From CAZZKE01 sp964655005 (GTDB lineage: Bacteria > Pseudomonadota > Alphaproteobacteria > Rhodospirillales > JABHCV01): 21,282 nucleotides of DNA. The stretch spans positions 1 through 21,282 of the forward strand of contig CAZZKE010000054.1 in NCBI GenBank assembly GCA_964655005.1, given 5' to 3'. The notes below the pieces were generated by a model. The model ran no database searches and was not told the origin of the DNA. It saw nothing but the letters and a program-made list of their open reading frames with translations. The position numbers and the translations under genes are program-made. The stretch's first letter is position 1; the number at the start of each line of letters is the position of its first letter. This document shows, in pieces, positions 1 through 7,182 of this stretch.

Positions 1-806
1 TGGGAACTTTCGCCACCGCTCATCTTATTGCCCTGTTGGCGTTTCGGATACTGCACGATAATCCGCCGCTGGGCGCGTTCCATGAAAACGATAAAGAAGA
101 TCACCCCGACCGACATAATCAAAAGGGCGATAACCAGAATCGGCGACAGCGCCCCGGTGCGGCTTAGTTCCAGCGTCCCGGCCAGCGCCCGCGGAAGATT
201 GGCGACGATTCCGGAAAAGATAATCAACGAGATGCCGTTACCGACGCCGCGCGCCGTAATCTGTTCGCCCAGCCACATCAGGAACATGGTGCCGCCGACC
301 AGGGTCACTACGGTGGTGAACCGGAAGAACAGCCCGCCTTCGATAACCGCCGAACCGACGCTTGAGGTCATCCCTTCGAGCCCGACGGCGATACCGTAGG
401 CCTGCAGCGCCGAAATCAGCACGGTTCCGTAACGGGTATACTGGTTGATGATCTTGCGACCGCTTTCGCCTTCTTTCTTCAAAGCGCCGAGCTTCGGCGA
501 TATGGAGGTCATCAGCTGTATGATGATTGAGGCCGAAATGTAGGGCATGATGTTGAGCGCGAAAATGGTCATGCGCCCCAGCGCCCCGCCGGAGAACATA
601 TCGAACATGCCGAGAATGCCGCCGGACTGCTGGGAGAAGATATCGTTGAGCGCGACCGGGTCGATGCCGGGCAGCGGGATATAGGTGCCGAGCCGGTAAA
701 CGATCAACGCGCCGAGAGTAAACCAGATGCGGTTTTTCAGCTCGGTGGCCTTGGCGAAGGCCCCGAAATTCATATTGGCGGCTAGTTGTTCAGCGGCGGA
801 TGACAT
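1..806 (-). CDS. secY: Protein translocase subunit SecY, 5' part (3' end beyond window)
   Basis: Membrane channel subunit of the SecYEG translocon, which carries unfolded proteins across or into the inner membrane with SecA or the ribosome. 268 codons are visible of a protein usually near 440 aa. Hydrophobic segments fit TM1 (about 25-43), TM2 (80-100), TM3 (121-142), TM4 (158-180), TM5 (186-206) and TM6 (220-243); the plug region is near 62-78. The window ends in the basic cytosolic loop after TM6 (RAQRR at 244-248), a SecA/ribosome contact region in the family. The ATG at 806 gives the typical alphaproteobacterial start MSSAAEQLAA; an ATG at codon 12 is less likely. A weak GGGA lies about 9 nt upstream. 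It follows rplO after a 54-nt spacer, as in spc operons. No frame break is seen. Confidence 0.97.
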   Translation of the reverse strand, partial: MSSAAEQLAANMNFGAFAKATELKNRIWFTLGALIVYRLGTYIPLPGIDPVALNDIFSQQSGGILGMFDMFSGGALGRMTIFALNIMPYISASIIIQLMTSISPKLGALKKEGESGRKIINQYTRYGTVLISALQAYGIAVGLEGMTSSVGSAVIEGGLFFRFTTVVTLVGGTMFLMWLGEQITARGVGNGISLIIFSGIVANLPRALAGTLELSRTGALSPILVIALLIMSVGVIFFIVFMERAQRRIIVQYPKRQQGNKMSGGESS

Positions 807-860
807 GCGTCGTTATCCCGGTTTTGGTATTTATGAAACGTCTTTGGCTGTGGTCCTGAG

Positions 861-1367
861 TTACGTTTTCTTTTTTGGCTTGCCCTTGGTTTCCGGCACG
901 GCTTCCGCCGCCGCCTTGACGGTGACTTTGCCGCCGGCCTTTTCGACCGCCTCGATGGCGGCCCTGGAGGCGCCGGCGACGTCAATGGTCAGCTTATCCT
1001 TGAGATCGCCCTTGGCCAGAAGCTTGATGCCGTCTTTTGATTTGCCGGTGATGCCGGCGGCGATCAGGACGGCCTCGTCTATGGTCTTTTTGGAATCCAG
1101 CTTGCCATCATCGATGGCGGCTTGCAGCCGGCCCAGATTGACCACCGAAAAATCCTTCGAAAACGGGTTCTTGAAACCGCGCTTGGGCAGCCGGCGATAT
1201 AACGGCATTTGACCGCCTTCGAAGCCCAGCAACGATACACCGCTACGGGATTTCTGGCCCTTGACGCCGCGACCACCGGTCTTGCCGGTGCCGGAACCGA
1301 TACCACGGCCAATACGCTTACGCGCCTTGAAGGCGCCGGGGTTATCGCGAAGCTCGTTGAGTCTCAT
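861..1367 (-). CDS. rplO: 50S ribosomal protein L15
   Basis: Late-assembling large-subunit protein. The 168-aa product opens with MRLNELRDNPGAFK and the glycine-rich RIGRGIGSGTGKTGGRG stretch (about residues 18-35) that marks L15, whose extended N-terminal arm runs through 23S rRNA. It is longer than E. coli L15 (144 aa) because of an alanine/lysine-rich C-terminus ending KPKKKT. The start is ATG with AAAGGA 9 nt upstream. It lies 14 nt after rpmD and 54 nt before secY, the standard spc order. Confidence 0.98.
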   Translation of the reverse strand: MRLNELRDNPGAFKARKRIGRGIGSGTGKTGGRGVKGQKSRSGVSLLGFEGGQMPLYRRLPKRGFKNPFSKDFSVVNLGRLQAAIDDGKLDSKKTIDEAVLIAAGITGKSKDGIKLLAKGDLKDKLTIDVAGASRAAIEAVEKAGGKVTVKAAAEAVPETKGKPKKKT

Positions 1368-1381
1368 TTTAGCAAATCCTT

Positions 1382-1579
1382 TTAGCCTGCGTGATCGACA
1401 CGGACCAGATGCTTGACCTTTTCGATCATCCCCCGAACAGAGGGCGTGTCTTCCAACTCGCGGGTCTTGTGCATTTTGTTGAGCCCGAGACCCTTCAGGG
1501 TATCACGCTGATATTTCTGACGGCCAATCGGGCTGCCGGTCTGGGTAACGACAATTTTTGCCGTTTTCTTGTCGGCCAT
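1382..1579 (-). CDS. rpmD: 50S ribosomal protein L30
   Basis: Small large-subunit protein of 65 aa, normal for bacterial L30. Recognisable features are the first strand KIVVTQTGSPIGR (about 8-20), the LGLNKMHKTRELED segment (about 31-44) and a C-terminal MIEKVKHLVRV helix/strand. It lies 4 nt after rpsE. The Shine-Dalgarno AAGGAG is formed by the last two rpsE codons (Lys-Glu), which implies translational coupling to rpsE. Confidence 0.97.
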   Translation of the reverse strand: MADKKTAKIVVTQTGSPIGRQKYQRDTLKGLGLNKMHKTRELEDTPSVRGMIEKVKHLVRVDHAG

Positions 1580-1583
1580 CTCC

Positions 1584-2210
1584 CTACTCCTTTGCCGTCG
1601 TTTCGGCAGTCTGGGAGCCGCCGAAGCGGCGCGAAACGATCTCGCTGACTTTCTTGCCCCGCCGGGCGGCGACGCTGCGCGGCGAATTGGAAGCGGCCAA
1701 CGCCTGAAAGGTCGCCTTGACCATGTTATGGGGGTTGGCGGAACCGATAGACTTGGTCACCACATCCTGTACGCCGACCGCTTCAAAAATAGCGCGCATC
1801 GGTCCGCCGGCAATAATACCGGTGCCCGGAGGCGCACTGCGCAACACCACATGCCCGGCCCCGAAACGGCCTTCGACATCATGATGCAATGTCCGGCCAT
1901 CGCGCAACGGCACCCGGATCATTTCCTTCTTGGCCTGTTCGGTCGCCTTGCGAATGGCCTCTGGCACTTCGCGGGCCTTGCCAGTGCCGAAGCCGACCCG
2001 GCCACTGCCATCGCCGGCAACGACCAGCGCGGCGAAGGAAAACCGGCGACCGCCCTTGACCACTTTAGCGACCCGGTTGATGTGCACCAGCTTGTCAATC
2101 AGTTCATCATCGCGGTCGTTTTGATCCTGACGATTGCGACCGCCACGGCCGCGACCGCGGCCTTGGCCCCGCTGCTCACTTCTCGGTTTCGGTGTAGGTG
2201 TCTGTGCCAT
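1584..2210 (-). CDS. rpsE: 30S ribosomal protein S5 with RG-rich N-terminal extension
   Basis: Small-subunit protein near the decoding site and mRNA entry. The 208-aa product carries the N-terminal S5 domain (about 36-102; VKGGRRFSF loop, GDGSGRVGFGTGKAREV) and the C-terminal domain with GTGIIAGGPMRA. The loop in which E. coli spectinomycin-resistance changes map looks wild type. E. coli S5 has 166-167 aa; the extra length is mainly an N-terminal tail rich in Arg-Gly (about residues 10-28) and Asp/Gln (28-36). The ATG at 2210 is preceded by AGGAG with an 8-nt spacer; that site overlaps the rplR stop codon (TAGGAG). Confidence 0.98.
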   Translation of the reverse strand: MAQTPTPKPRSEQRGQGRGRGRGGRNRQDQNDRDDELIDKLVHINRVAKVVKGGRRFSFAALVVAGDGSGRVGFGTGKAREVPEAIRKATEQAKKEMIRVPLRDGRTLHHDVEGRFGAGHVVLRSAPPGTGIIAGGPMRAIFEAVGVQDVVTKSIGSANPHNMVKATFQALAASNSPRSVAARRGKKVSEIVSRRFGGSQTAETTAKE

Positions 2211-2221
2211 TAATAGCGCTC

Positions 2222-2584
2222 CTAGAAAGACAGGCCGACGTCGCGGGCCGCATCGGCCAGGGCTTTCACCCGGCCATGATATTTGTATCCACCGCGATCA
2301 AAGACCACATCCTTGATACCGGCCTTGATCGCCCGTTCGGCGAGCAGCTTGCCGACCTGCTCTGCGGCGGCCTTGTCGGCGCCGGTTTTGGCGGCCTTGC
2401 GCAAGTCCTTTTCGGCGGTCGAAGCGGCGACCAGGGTAACCCCCCTGGCGTCATCGATAACCTGGGCATAAATATGCCGACCGGAGCGGAACACCGAAAG
2501 CCTGGGACGGCCGTTGCCGGCCCGCTTGAGTCGACCGCGAATGCGCCCTCTGCGGCGCTTGAATAGTTGCATTGAATTAGCCAT
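2222..2584 (-). CDS. rplR: 50S ribosomal protein L18
   Basis: 5S rRNA-binding protein of the central protuberance. The 120-aa length is typical. Seen: a basic N-terminus (FKRRRGRIRGRLKR, about 8-21), the core RLSVFRSGRHIYAQVIDD (28-45) and the C-terminal VVFDRGGYKYHGRVKALADAAR pattern (about 93-114). The ATG at 2584 lies 3 nt after the rplF stop and has only a weak purine-rich site, suggesting coupling to rplF. An internal ATG (codon 5) has no better site, so the longer form is kept. Confidence 0.97.
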   Translation of the reverse strand: MANSMQLFKRRRGRIRGRLKRAGNGRPRLSVFRSGRHIYAQVIDDARGVTLVAASTAEKDLRKAAKTGADKAAAEQVGKLLAERAIKAGIKDVVFDRGGYKYHGRVKALADAARDVGLSF

Positions 2585-2587
2585 GGC

Positions 2588-3121
2588 CTACTTCTTTTTG
2601 CCTTCCTTGCGCAGGATGTATTCATCTTCATATTTGACACCCTTGCCCTTGTAGGGTTCGGGCGGACGATAAGCGCGAATATCGGCCGCAGTCTGACCGA
2701 CCCGCTGCTTGTCGATGCCTTCGACGGTGATATGGGTCTGGTCCGGACAGTTGATTTTGATGCCATCGGGGATCGAATAACGGATTTCATGGCTGAAACC
2801 AAGCTGCATGACCAGATCACCGCCCTGAACAGCGGCGCGATAGCCAACGCCGTTAATCACAAGATTTCGCTTGAAACCTTCCGATACGCCGGCCACCAGA
2901 TTGCCGATAACACTGCGCGACGTTCCCCACATTTTACGGGCGCTAATCGAATTGCCACGGGGTTTGACCGTGACGGTGGAACCCTCCTGAACTATTTCGA
3001 CATCGTCCGTAAACACAGCGGACAACTCGCCAAGCTTCCCCTTGGCCGTAACCTGCCGACCGCTGATCGCGACGCTGACGCCGTCGGGAAGTTCAACCGG
3101 ATTTTTACCAATACGCGACAT
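2588..3121 (-). CDS. rplF: 50S ribosomal protein L6
   Basis: Large-subunit protein beside the sarcin-ricin loop and factor-binding site. The 177-aa product matches the usual length and two-domain fold: MSRIGKNPVELPDGV at the start, GVSEGFKRNLVINGVGYRA in the middle (about 78-96), and the signature YKGKGVKYEDE near the C-terminus (about 157-167). ATG start with AGGA about 6 nt upstream. The 23-nt spacer after rpsH contains a short direct repeat (TTAGGTTA / GAGGTTAGG) and no hairpin that I can see. Confidence 0.98.
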   Translation of the reverse strand: MSRIGKNPVELPDGVSVAISGRQVTAKGKLGELSAVFTDDVEIVQEGSTVTVKPRGNSISARKMWGTSRSVIGNLVAGVSEGFKRNLVINGVGYRAAVQGGDLVMQLGFSHEIRYSIPDGIKINCPDQTHITVEGIDKQRVGQTAADIRAYRPPEPYKGKGVKYEDEYILRKEGKKK

Positions 3122-3144
3122 GGTGCGTCCTAACCTCTAATAAC

Positions 3145-3543
3145 CTAAAAAACCTGACAAAGCACTTCGCCGCCGACATTGGCGTCGCGCGCTTCGGCGT
3201 CAGACATAACACCGCGTGGCGTTGACAGAATCGAGATGCCGAGACCGTTGTATACCCTACCCAGATCTTTAATTCTCGAATAAACGCGACAGCCCGGAGT
3301 AGATACCCGGCTGATTTCGCGAATTACGGGATCGCCCTCGTGATATTTGAGTTCGATGTTCAGTTCATTGATGCCGGGGCGCAATTCCTGTTGCGAGTAA
3401 CCGCGAATAAAGCCTTCACGCTTGAGAACCTCAAGGACATTCGAGCGCAGCTTGGAAGCCGGCGCAATAACGGTGTTCTTGCGGGCGCGTTGGCCGTTGC
3501 GGATACGGGTCAGCATATCACCCAGGGGATCGGTCATTGACAT
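3145..3543 (-). CDS. rpsH: 30S ribosomal protein S8
   Basis: Binds the central domain of 16S rRNA early in 30S assembly; in E. coli it also represses the spc operon. The frame is open upstream to 3651, but the family start MSMTDPLGDMLTRIRN begins at the ATG at 3543, with AGAGGT 6-7 nt before it, giving 132 aa. The C-terminal half contains the signature STPRGVMSDAEAR (about 109-121). It lies 13 nt after rpsN. Confidence 0.97.
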   Translation of the reverse strand: MSMTDPLGDMLTRIRNGQRARKNTVIAPASKLRSNVLEVLKREGFIRGYSQQELRPGINELNIELKYHEGDPVIREISRVSTPGCRVYSRIKDLGRVYNGLGISILSTPRGVMSDAEARDANVGGEVLCQVF

Positions 3544-3556
3544 ATTCGTACCTCTG

Positions 3557-3862
3557 CTACCAGCTCGACTTAACCATGCCGGGGATTTGACCGGTTGACG
3601 CAAGATCGCGAAGCGCCACGCGGCACAATTTGAACTTGCGATAATTTCCACGCGGGCGGCCCGTCAGACCACACCGCAAACGAAGCCTTACGGCCGACGA
3701 ATTACGCGGCAATTCGGCAATTTTCAGACGCGCCTCGAAGCGTTCTTCGAGGGGCAGCGAAGTATCATTGGCGCGGGCCATCAGGGTCGCTCGCTTGTTG
3801 GCGTACCTGGCCACCAGTCTCTCGCGTTTCTTGTTGCGTTCAACGGCGCTTTTTTTAGCCAT
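3557..3862 (-). CDS. rpsN: 30S ribosomal protein S14, zinc-free long form
   Basis: Small-subunit head protein. 101 aa from the ATG at 3862 (MAKKSAVERNKKRERLV), the length of the zinc-independent class. The paired CXXC motifs of the short zinc form are absent; the only cysteines are in RLRCGL (about 61-66) and FKLC (about 77-80). The C-terminal half has GRPRGNYRKFKLCR. The frame is open upstream to 4135, but that part is out-of-frame rplE sequence. The first 8 nt overlap the end of rplE (ATGGCTAA contains both start and stop), and GGAG about 10 nt upstream lies inside rplE, so the two are probably coupled. Confidence 0.97.
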   Translation of the reverse strand: MAKKSAVERNKKRERLVARYANKRATLMARANDTSLPLEERFEARLKIAELPRNSSAVRLRLRCGLTGRPRGNYRKFKLCRVALRDLASTGQIPGMVKSSW

Positions 3863-4424
3863 TCTTCTGTTCTCCGGTTTCGATCTCACCCTTGAAAGGC
3901 ATGTCGAATCCCTTGAGCAGGGCCTTGGCCTCTTCATTGGTGTTTGCGGTTGTGCAGATGACGATGTCCATGCCACGGATACGGTCGACCTTGTCGTAGT
4001 CGATTTCCGGGAAAATGATCTGCTCCTTGATGCCCATGGCATAATTGCCTTTGCCATCGAAGCTGTTGCCGTTAAGGCCGCGGAAGTCGCGCACCCTGGG
4101 CAAGGCGATGTTGACCAGGCGGTCGAGAAATTCAAACATCCGATCGCGGCGCAAAGTGACCTTGCAGCCCACCGTCATACCGTCGCGCAGCTTGAAGGTG
4201 GCGATTGACATCTTGGCCTTGGTGACGATCGGTTTCTGACCGGAAATCAGGGTCATGTCCTCGACCGCGCCCTTAATCAGCTTTTTGTCCTGGGAAGCCT
4301 CGCCGACGCCCATATTAAGGACGATTTTTTCAAGTTTCGGGACTTCCATGCCGTTCTTGTAGCCGAACTGATCGATCAGTGATTGCCTGACCGTCTGCTC
4401 GTAATGTTCCTTTAAACGTGCCAT
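3855..4424 (-). CDS. rplE: 50S ribosomal protein L5
   Basis: 5S rRNA-binding protein of the central protuberance that contacts the 30S head. The 189-aa product has VPKLEKIVLNMGVGEAS (about 28-44), ISGQKPIVTKAKMSIATFKLR (61-81) and the PRVRDFRGLN segment, all L5 hallmarks. It is about 10 aa longer than E. coli L5 owing to a C-terminal tail ending ETGEQKNG. The ATG at 4424 lies 15 nt after rplX and has no strong Shine-Dalgarno (only GGCGGA about 11 nt upstream). Confidence 0.97.
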   Translation of the reverse strand: MARLKEHYEQTVRQSLIDQFGYKNGMEVPKLEKIVLNMGVGEASQDKKLIKGAVEDMTLISGQKPIVTKAKMSIATFKLRDGMTVGCKVTLRRDRMFEFLDRLVNIALPRVRDFRGLNGNSFDGKGNYAMGIKEQIIFPEIDYDKVDRIRGMDIVICTTANTNEEAKALLKGFDMPFKGEIETGEQKNG

Positions 4425-4439
4425 TTCAAACGTATCCGC

Positions 4440-4763
4440 CTATTTGTCGATGACTTCGCCGGACCGCTTGGCGTAGCGGACCAGGCGGCCATCTTTCAGT
4501 GATTTGATACCGACCCTGGTCGGCTTTCCGTCCTTGGGATCGACATGGGCCAGGTTGGATAGGTCCATCGAGGCTTCTTTTTCGATAATTCCCCCCGGCG
4601 ACGTCTGGGTCGGCCGGGTGTGACGCCTGACCATGTTGACCCCGGCCACCAGGGCACGGTTTTCCTTGGGCATCATCTTCAGGATTTCTCCCTTTTTGCC
4701 CTTGTCCTTACCGGTCCGGACGATAACGCTATCGCCCTTTTTCATTCTCAGTTTTGCAGCCAT
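4440..4763 (-). CDS. rplX: 50S ribosomal protein L24
   Basis: Assembly-initiating large-subunit protein near the exit-tunnel rim. 107 aa, normal length. A KOW motif is visible at about residues 8-30 (KKGDSVIVRTGKDKGKKGEI), followed by VAGVNMVRRHTRPTQ and PGGIIEKEA, both typical of L24. ATG start with AGGTAAG about 9 nt upstream; 14 nt after rplN. Confidence 0.97.
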   Translation of the reverse strand: MAAKLRMKKGDSVIVRTGKDKGKKGEILKMMPKENRALVAGVNMVRRHTRPTQTSPGGIIEKEASMDLSNLAHVDPKDGKPTRVGIKSLKDGRLVRYAKRSGEVIDK

Positions 4764-4777
4764 TTGTTCTTACCTGT

Positions 4778-5146
4778 TCACAACACTTCCGGAGCCAGAG
4801 AAATTATTTTCATGTATTTCTTGGCCCGCAGTTCACGGGTCACCGGGCCGAAAATACGGGTTCCGATGGGTTCGCCCTGCTTGTTAATCAACACCGCGGC
4901 GTTGTTGTCAAAACGAATCGCCGTTCCATCGGCCCGGCGGATATCTTTCGCGGTACGCACGACCACGGCCTGGACAACCTCGCCCTTTTTGACGCGACCG
5001 CGCGGTATGGCCTCCTTGATCGAACAGACGATAACATCGCCGACGGATGCGTACCTGCGCTTGGAACCGCCCAGCACCTTGATGCACTGGACCCGGCGGG
5101 CGCCGGAGTTATCGGCTACTTCCAAGTTGGTTTCGACCTGGATCAT
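4778..5146 (-). CDS. rplN: 50S ribosomal protein L14
   Basis: Intersubunit-bridge protein that contacts 16S rRNA. 122 aa, the conserved family length. Seen: MIQVETNLEVADNSGARRVQ at the start, IKVLGGSKRRYASVGDVIV (about 23-41) and the C-terminal IFGPVTRELRAK signature (about 99-110). ATG start with AGAGGA 8 nt upstream. It is the first gene of the classical spc operon, and the 44-nt spacer before it is among the longest here. That spacer holds a stop-codon hairpin and a short ORF that overlaps the rplN start. Confidence 0.98.
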   Translation of the reverse strand: MIQVETNLEVADNSGARRVQCIKVLGGSKRRYASVGDVIVCSIKEAIPRGRVKKGEVVQAVVVRTAKDIRRADGTAIRFDNNAAVLINKQGEPIGTRIFGPVTRELRAKKYMKIISLAPEVL

Positions 5147-5178
5147 GTTTTTCTTCCTCTACTCATCATCGCATCCAT
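5143..5178 (-). other. Possible 11-codon upstream ORF overlapping the rplN start
   Basis: An ATG at 5178 opens a frame encoding MDAMMSRGRKT and ends at a TGA that overlaps the rplN ATG in an ATGA arrangement. The rplN Shine-Dalgarno lies inside it. Its own ribosome binding site would be AGGCG, sequestered in the preceding hairpin. ORFs this short are common by chance, so translation is only a possibility; if real, it would couple rplN initiation to a leader peptide. Confidence 0.2.
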
Positions 5179-5181
5179 CCA

Positions 5182-5198
5182 ACGCCTGGCTCAGGCGT
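5182..5198 (-). other. Hairpin spanning the rpsQ stop codon
   Basis: Perfect 7-bp inverted repeat ACGCCTG / CAGGCGT with a 3-nt gap (5182-5188 and 5192-5198), extendable by one G-U pair. In the transcript the rpsQ TGA sits at the apex. No U-tract follows, so it is not a classical terminator. It marks the S10/spc boundary and could act in RNA processing, pausing or translational control. Confidence 0.45.
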
Positions 5199-5427
5199 CT
5201 TCGGTGACGATTTCCCATTTCTTGCGCTTCGACAACGGACGGCATTCGCGGATTTTCACCACCTCGCCGATTTTGCTGCCGTTGTTTTCATCATGGGCAG
5301 CATACTTTTTCGACTTGCGGATATACTTTTTGTACAGCGGATGCTTGAAACGCCGTTCCACCTTGACGGTAACCGTCTTGTCCATTTTGTCGCTGACCAC
5401 GACACCTTGAAGTACTCGCCTGGGCAT
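5191..5427 (-). CDS. rpsQ: 30S ribosomal protein S17
   Basis: Primary 16S rRNA-binding protein with an OB fold. 78 aa, standard length. Seen: MPRRVLQGVVVSDKMDKTV (1-19), the basic VERRFKHPLYKKYIRKSKKY loop (about 23-42), HDENNGSKIGEVVKIRECRPLS and WEIV near the end. ATG with AGAGG 9 nt upstream; 15 nt after rpmC. Last gene of the classical S10 cluster. Confidence 0.98.
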   Translation of the reverse strand: MPRRVLQGVVVSDKMDKTVTVKVERRFKHPLYKKYIRKSKKYAAHDENNGSKIGEVVKIRECRPLSKRKKWEIVTEDA

Positions 5428-5442
5428 ATTTACTAACCTCTG

Positions 5443-5658
5443 CTAGGACGCTGTCCCGGGCGCGCTACGCTCGCCCAGGATTGTTTTGACACACGCAATT
5501 CCACGGCTTACCCGGCGCTTGCGTGCGGTATTCTCCAATTGGCCGCTAACGGCCTGGAAACGAAGGTTGAAGGCTTCCTTGCGGAGAGCGATCAACTGTT
5601 CTTTCAATTCGTCATCGGACTTGGCCCGTAAATCGGCCGCCTTTATGCCGTTGCTCAT
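5443..5658 (-). CDS. rpmC: 50S ribosomal protein L29
   Basis: Small coiled-coil large-subunit protein at the tunnel exit, near the SRP and trigger-factor docking site. The frame is open to a TTG at 5679, but the ATG at 5658 has AAGGAG 9 nt upstream and starts at the family boundary (MSNGIKAADLRAKSDDELKE), giving 71 aa. The two helices and the signature NLRFQAVSGQLENTARKRR (about 31-49) are clear. The ATG lies 4 nt after the rplP stop. A short tail RSAPGTAS follows the conserved TILGE. Confidence 0.96.
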   Translation of the reverse strand: MSNGIKAADLRAKSDDELKEQLIALRKEAFNLRFQAVSGQLENTARKRRVSRGIACVKTILGERSAPGTAS

Positions 5659-5662
5659 GATC

Positions 5663-6082
5663 CTATTCTCCTTCGCCAAGGCGCGTTACGAACCGCGTGC
5701 TGACCGGCAATTTGGCCGCCGCGAGTTCGAACGCCCGCTTGGCCACTTCCAGCGTAACGCCATCGACTTCAAACATGATCCGGCCCGGCTTGACCCGGGC
5801 GGCCCAATATTCGACCGACCCCTTGCCCTTGCCCTGCCGCACTTCGGCCGGTTTCTGGGTAACCGGAACATCGGGAAAGATGCGAATCCAGACCCGGCCG
5901 GCGCGCTTCATGTGCCGGGTCATGGCACGGCGGGCGGCTTCGATCTGACGCGCCGTGATGCGTTCCGGAGAAGTCGCCTTCAGGCCATAGGCGCCGAAGT
6001 TCAACTGCGTTCCACCCTTGGCATTGCCGTGGATGCGGCCCTTGTGGGCCTTACGATATTTTGTCCGCTTGGGGCTGAGCAT
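5663..6082 (-). CDS. rplP: 50S ribosomal protein L16
   Basis: Large-subunit protein next to the A-site tRNA elbow, needed for late 50S maturation. 139 aa, normal length. Begins MLSPKRTKYRKAHKGRIHG; the middle has RQIEAARRAMTRHMKRAGRVWIR (about 44-66) and the C-terminal half GKGKGSVEYWAARVKPGRIMFE, all L16 hallmarks. ATG at 6082 with AGGGAAAG 9-12 nt upstream. A 38-nt spacer separates it from rpsC. Confidence 0.97.
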   Translation of the reverse strand: MLSPKRTKYRKAHKGRIHGNAKGGTQLNFGAYGLKATSPERITARQIEAARRAMTRHMKRAGRVWIRIFPDVPVTQKPAEVRQGKGKGSVEYWAARVKPGRIMFEVDGVTLEVAKRAFELAAAKLPVSTRFVTRLGEGE

Positions 6083-6115
6083 CTTTCCGGGCTTTCCCTA
6101 AAATTCAAATTGCGT

Positions 6116-6131
6116 CGGCCTTAACGGGCCG
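6116..6131 (-). other. Small hairpin with the rpsC stop codon in its loop
   Basis: Inverted repeat CGGCC / GGCCG (6116-6120 and 6127-6131) with a 6-nt loop that contains the rpsC TAA. It has only five base pairs, though all are G-C. No U-run follows. It resembles the hairpins on the rpsQ and rpsG stop codons but could be coincidental in GC-rich DNA. Confidence 0.3.
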
Positions 6132-6798
6132 GCTGTTGTTCCGAAACCAGTTTATCAAGGGCCATGGGATCATGGGCCATTATCTCTCCCTTGTAGATCC
6201 ACACCTTGACGCCGCAAGTACCGTATGTGGTATGCGCGGCGGCAGTGCCGTAATCGATATTGGCGCGCAGCGTATGCAAGGGTACGCGGCCTTCGTGATA
6301 CCACACGTCACGGGCGATCTCGGCACCGCCAAGACGACCGGAACAATAGACCCGGATACCTTCGGCGCCGAGGCGCATGGCCGACTGTACGACCCGCTTC
6401 ATGGCGCGGCGAACCGACACCCGGCGCTCCATTTGCTGAGCGACGTTCTCGGCGACCAGCTGGGCGTCGATCTCCGGCTTGCGGATTTCGATAATATTCA
6501 CATGAACTTCCGAACCGGTCATCTTCATGATGTCCTGCCGCAGCTTTTCTATATCGGCTCCCTTTTTGCCGATGACGACGCCCGGACGGGCCGTATGAAT
6601 GGTGATCCGCGCTTTCTTGGCCGGGCGCTCGATGATGATCTTGGAAACTCCGGCCTGGACCAGGCGCTTCTTCAGAAATTTGCGTATGCGCAGGTCTTCA
6701 TGCAGCAGATCGGCGTATTGATCTTCGGCGTACCAGCGGGAATCCCAAGTCCGGATGATACCTAGCCGGAAGCCTATCGGGTTGACTTTTTGACCCAT
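6121..6798 (-). CDS. rpsC: 30S ribosomal protein S3
   Basis: Forms part of the mRNA entry tunnel with S4 and S5. The 225-aa product starts MGQKVNPIGFRLG and contains a type II KH domain with the GxxG loop GKKG at residues 77-80 (PGVVIGKKGADIEKL). The C-terminal domain includes RRAMKRVVQSAMRLGAEGIRV and the GGAEIAR segment. ATG start with GAGGAG about 10 nt upstream, inside the rplV 3' end; the gap to rplV is 1 nt. Confidence 0.98.
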   Translation of the reverse strand: MGQKVNPIGFRLGIIRTWDSRWYAEDQYADLLHEDLRIRKFLKKRLVQAGVSKIIIERPAKKARITIHTARPGVVIGKKGADIEKLRQDIMKMTGSEVHVNIIEIRKPEIDAQLVAENVAQQMERRVSVRRAMKRVVQSAMRLGAEGIRVYCSGRLGGAEIARDVWYHEGRVPLHTLRANIDYGTAAAHTTYGTCGVKVWIYKGEIMAHDPMALDKLVSEQQPAR

Positions 6799-6799
6799 C

Positions 6800-7180
6800 T
6801 TATGCGGTCTCCTCTCGTTCGCGCACGACGACGCGAAGATTGCTAAATGGCTTGAGAATTTTACCGACGCGGCCTCGCGCCCGTGCCCGCCAGCGTTTCA
6901 TGACCATGGTCCGGCCGACGGTGGCCTCATGGACATACAGCCGGTCGACATCCAGCTCATGATTGTTTTCGGCGTTGGCGATGGCCGATTCCAGGACCTT
7001 CCTGACTTCGCCGGCGACCCGGCGCCTGGAAAACTGCAATTCCGATAACGCGGTTTCGCATTTCAGGCCGCGGATTGAACTGGCCACCTCGTTAAGCTTC
7101 TGGGCGCTGCCCCGCATATGCTTGGAATAGGCCATCGCCTCGTTATCGGCGTAAGGGCGCGGTGACGATTTCTTTCCCAT
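6800..7180 (-). CDS. rplV: 50S ribosomal protein L22
   Basis: Large-subunit protein whose beta-hairpin lines the exit tunnel. The ATG at 7180 (MGKKSSPRPYADNEAMAYSK) has GGAGG with an 8-nt spacer, so it is preferred over the in-frame TTG two codons upstream; the product is 126 aa. Signatures: MRGSAQKLNEVASSIRG (about 22-38), VLESAIANAENNHELDVD (about 61-78) and the tunnel hairpin MKRWRARARGRVGKI (about 94-108). The gap after rpsS is only 2 nt, and the Shine-Dalgarno is made from the last rpsS codons. Confidence 0.97.
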   Translation of the reverse strand: MGKKSSPRPYADNEAMAYSKHMRGSAQKLNEVASSIRGLKCETALSELQFSRRRVAGEVRKVLESAIANAENNHELDVDRLYVHEATVGRTMVMKRWRARARGRVGKILKPFSNLRVVVREREETA

Positions 7181-7182
7181 AA

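Noticed and set aside
4414..4433. Direct repeat AAACGT flanking the rplE start codon, considered as an S8-type regulatory element
   Set aside because: A 6-bp direct repeat gives at most a 4-bp ACGT/ACGT pairing; it does not resemble the S8-binding helix as I know it.
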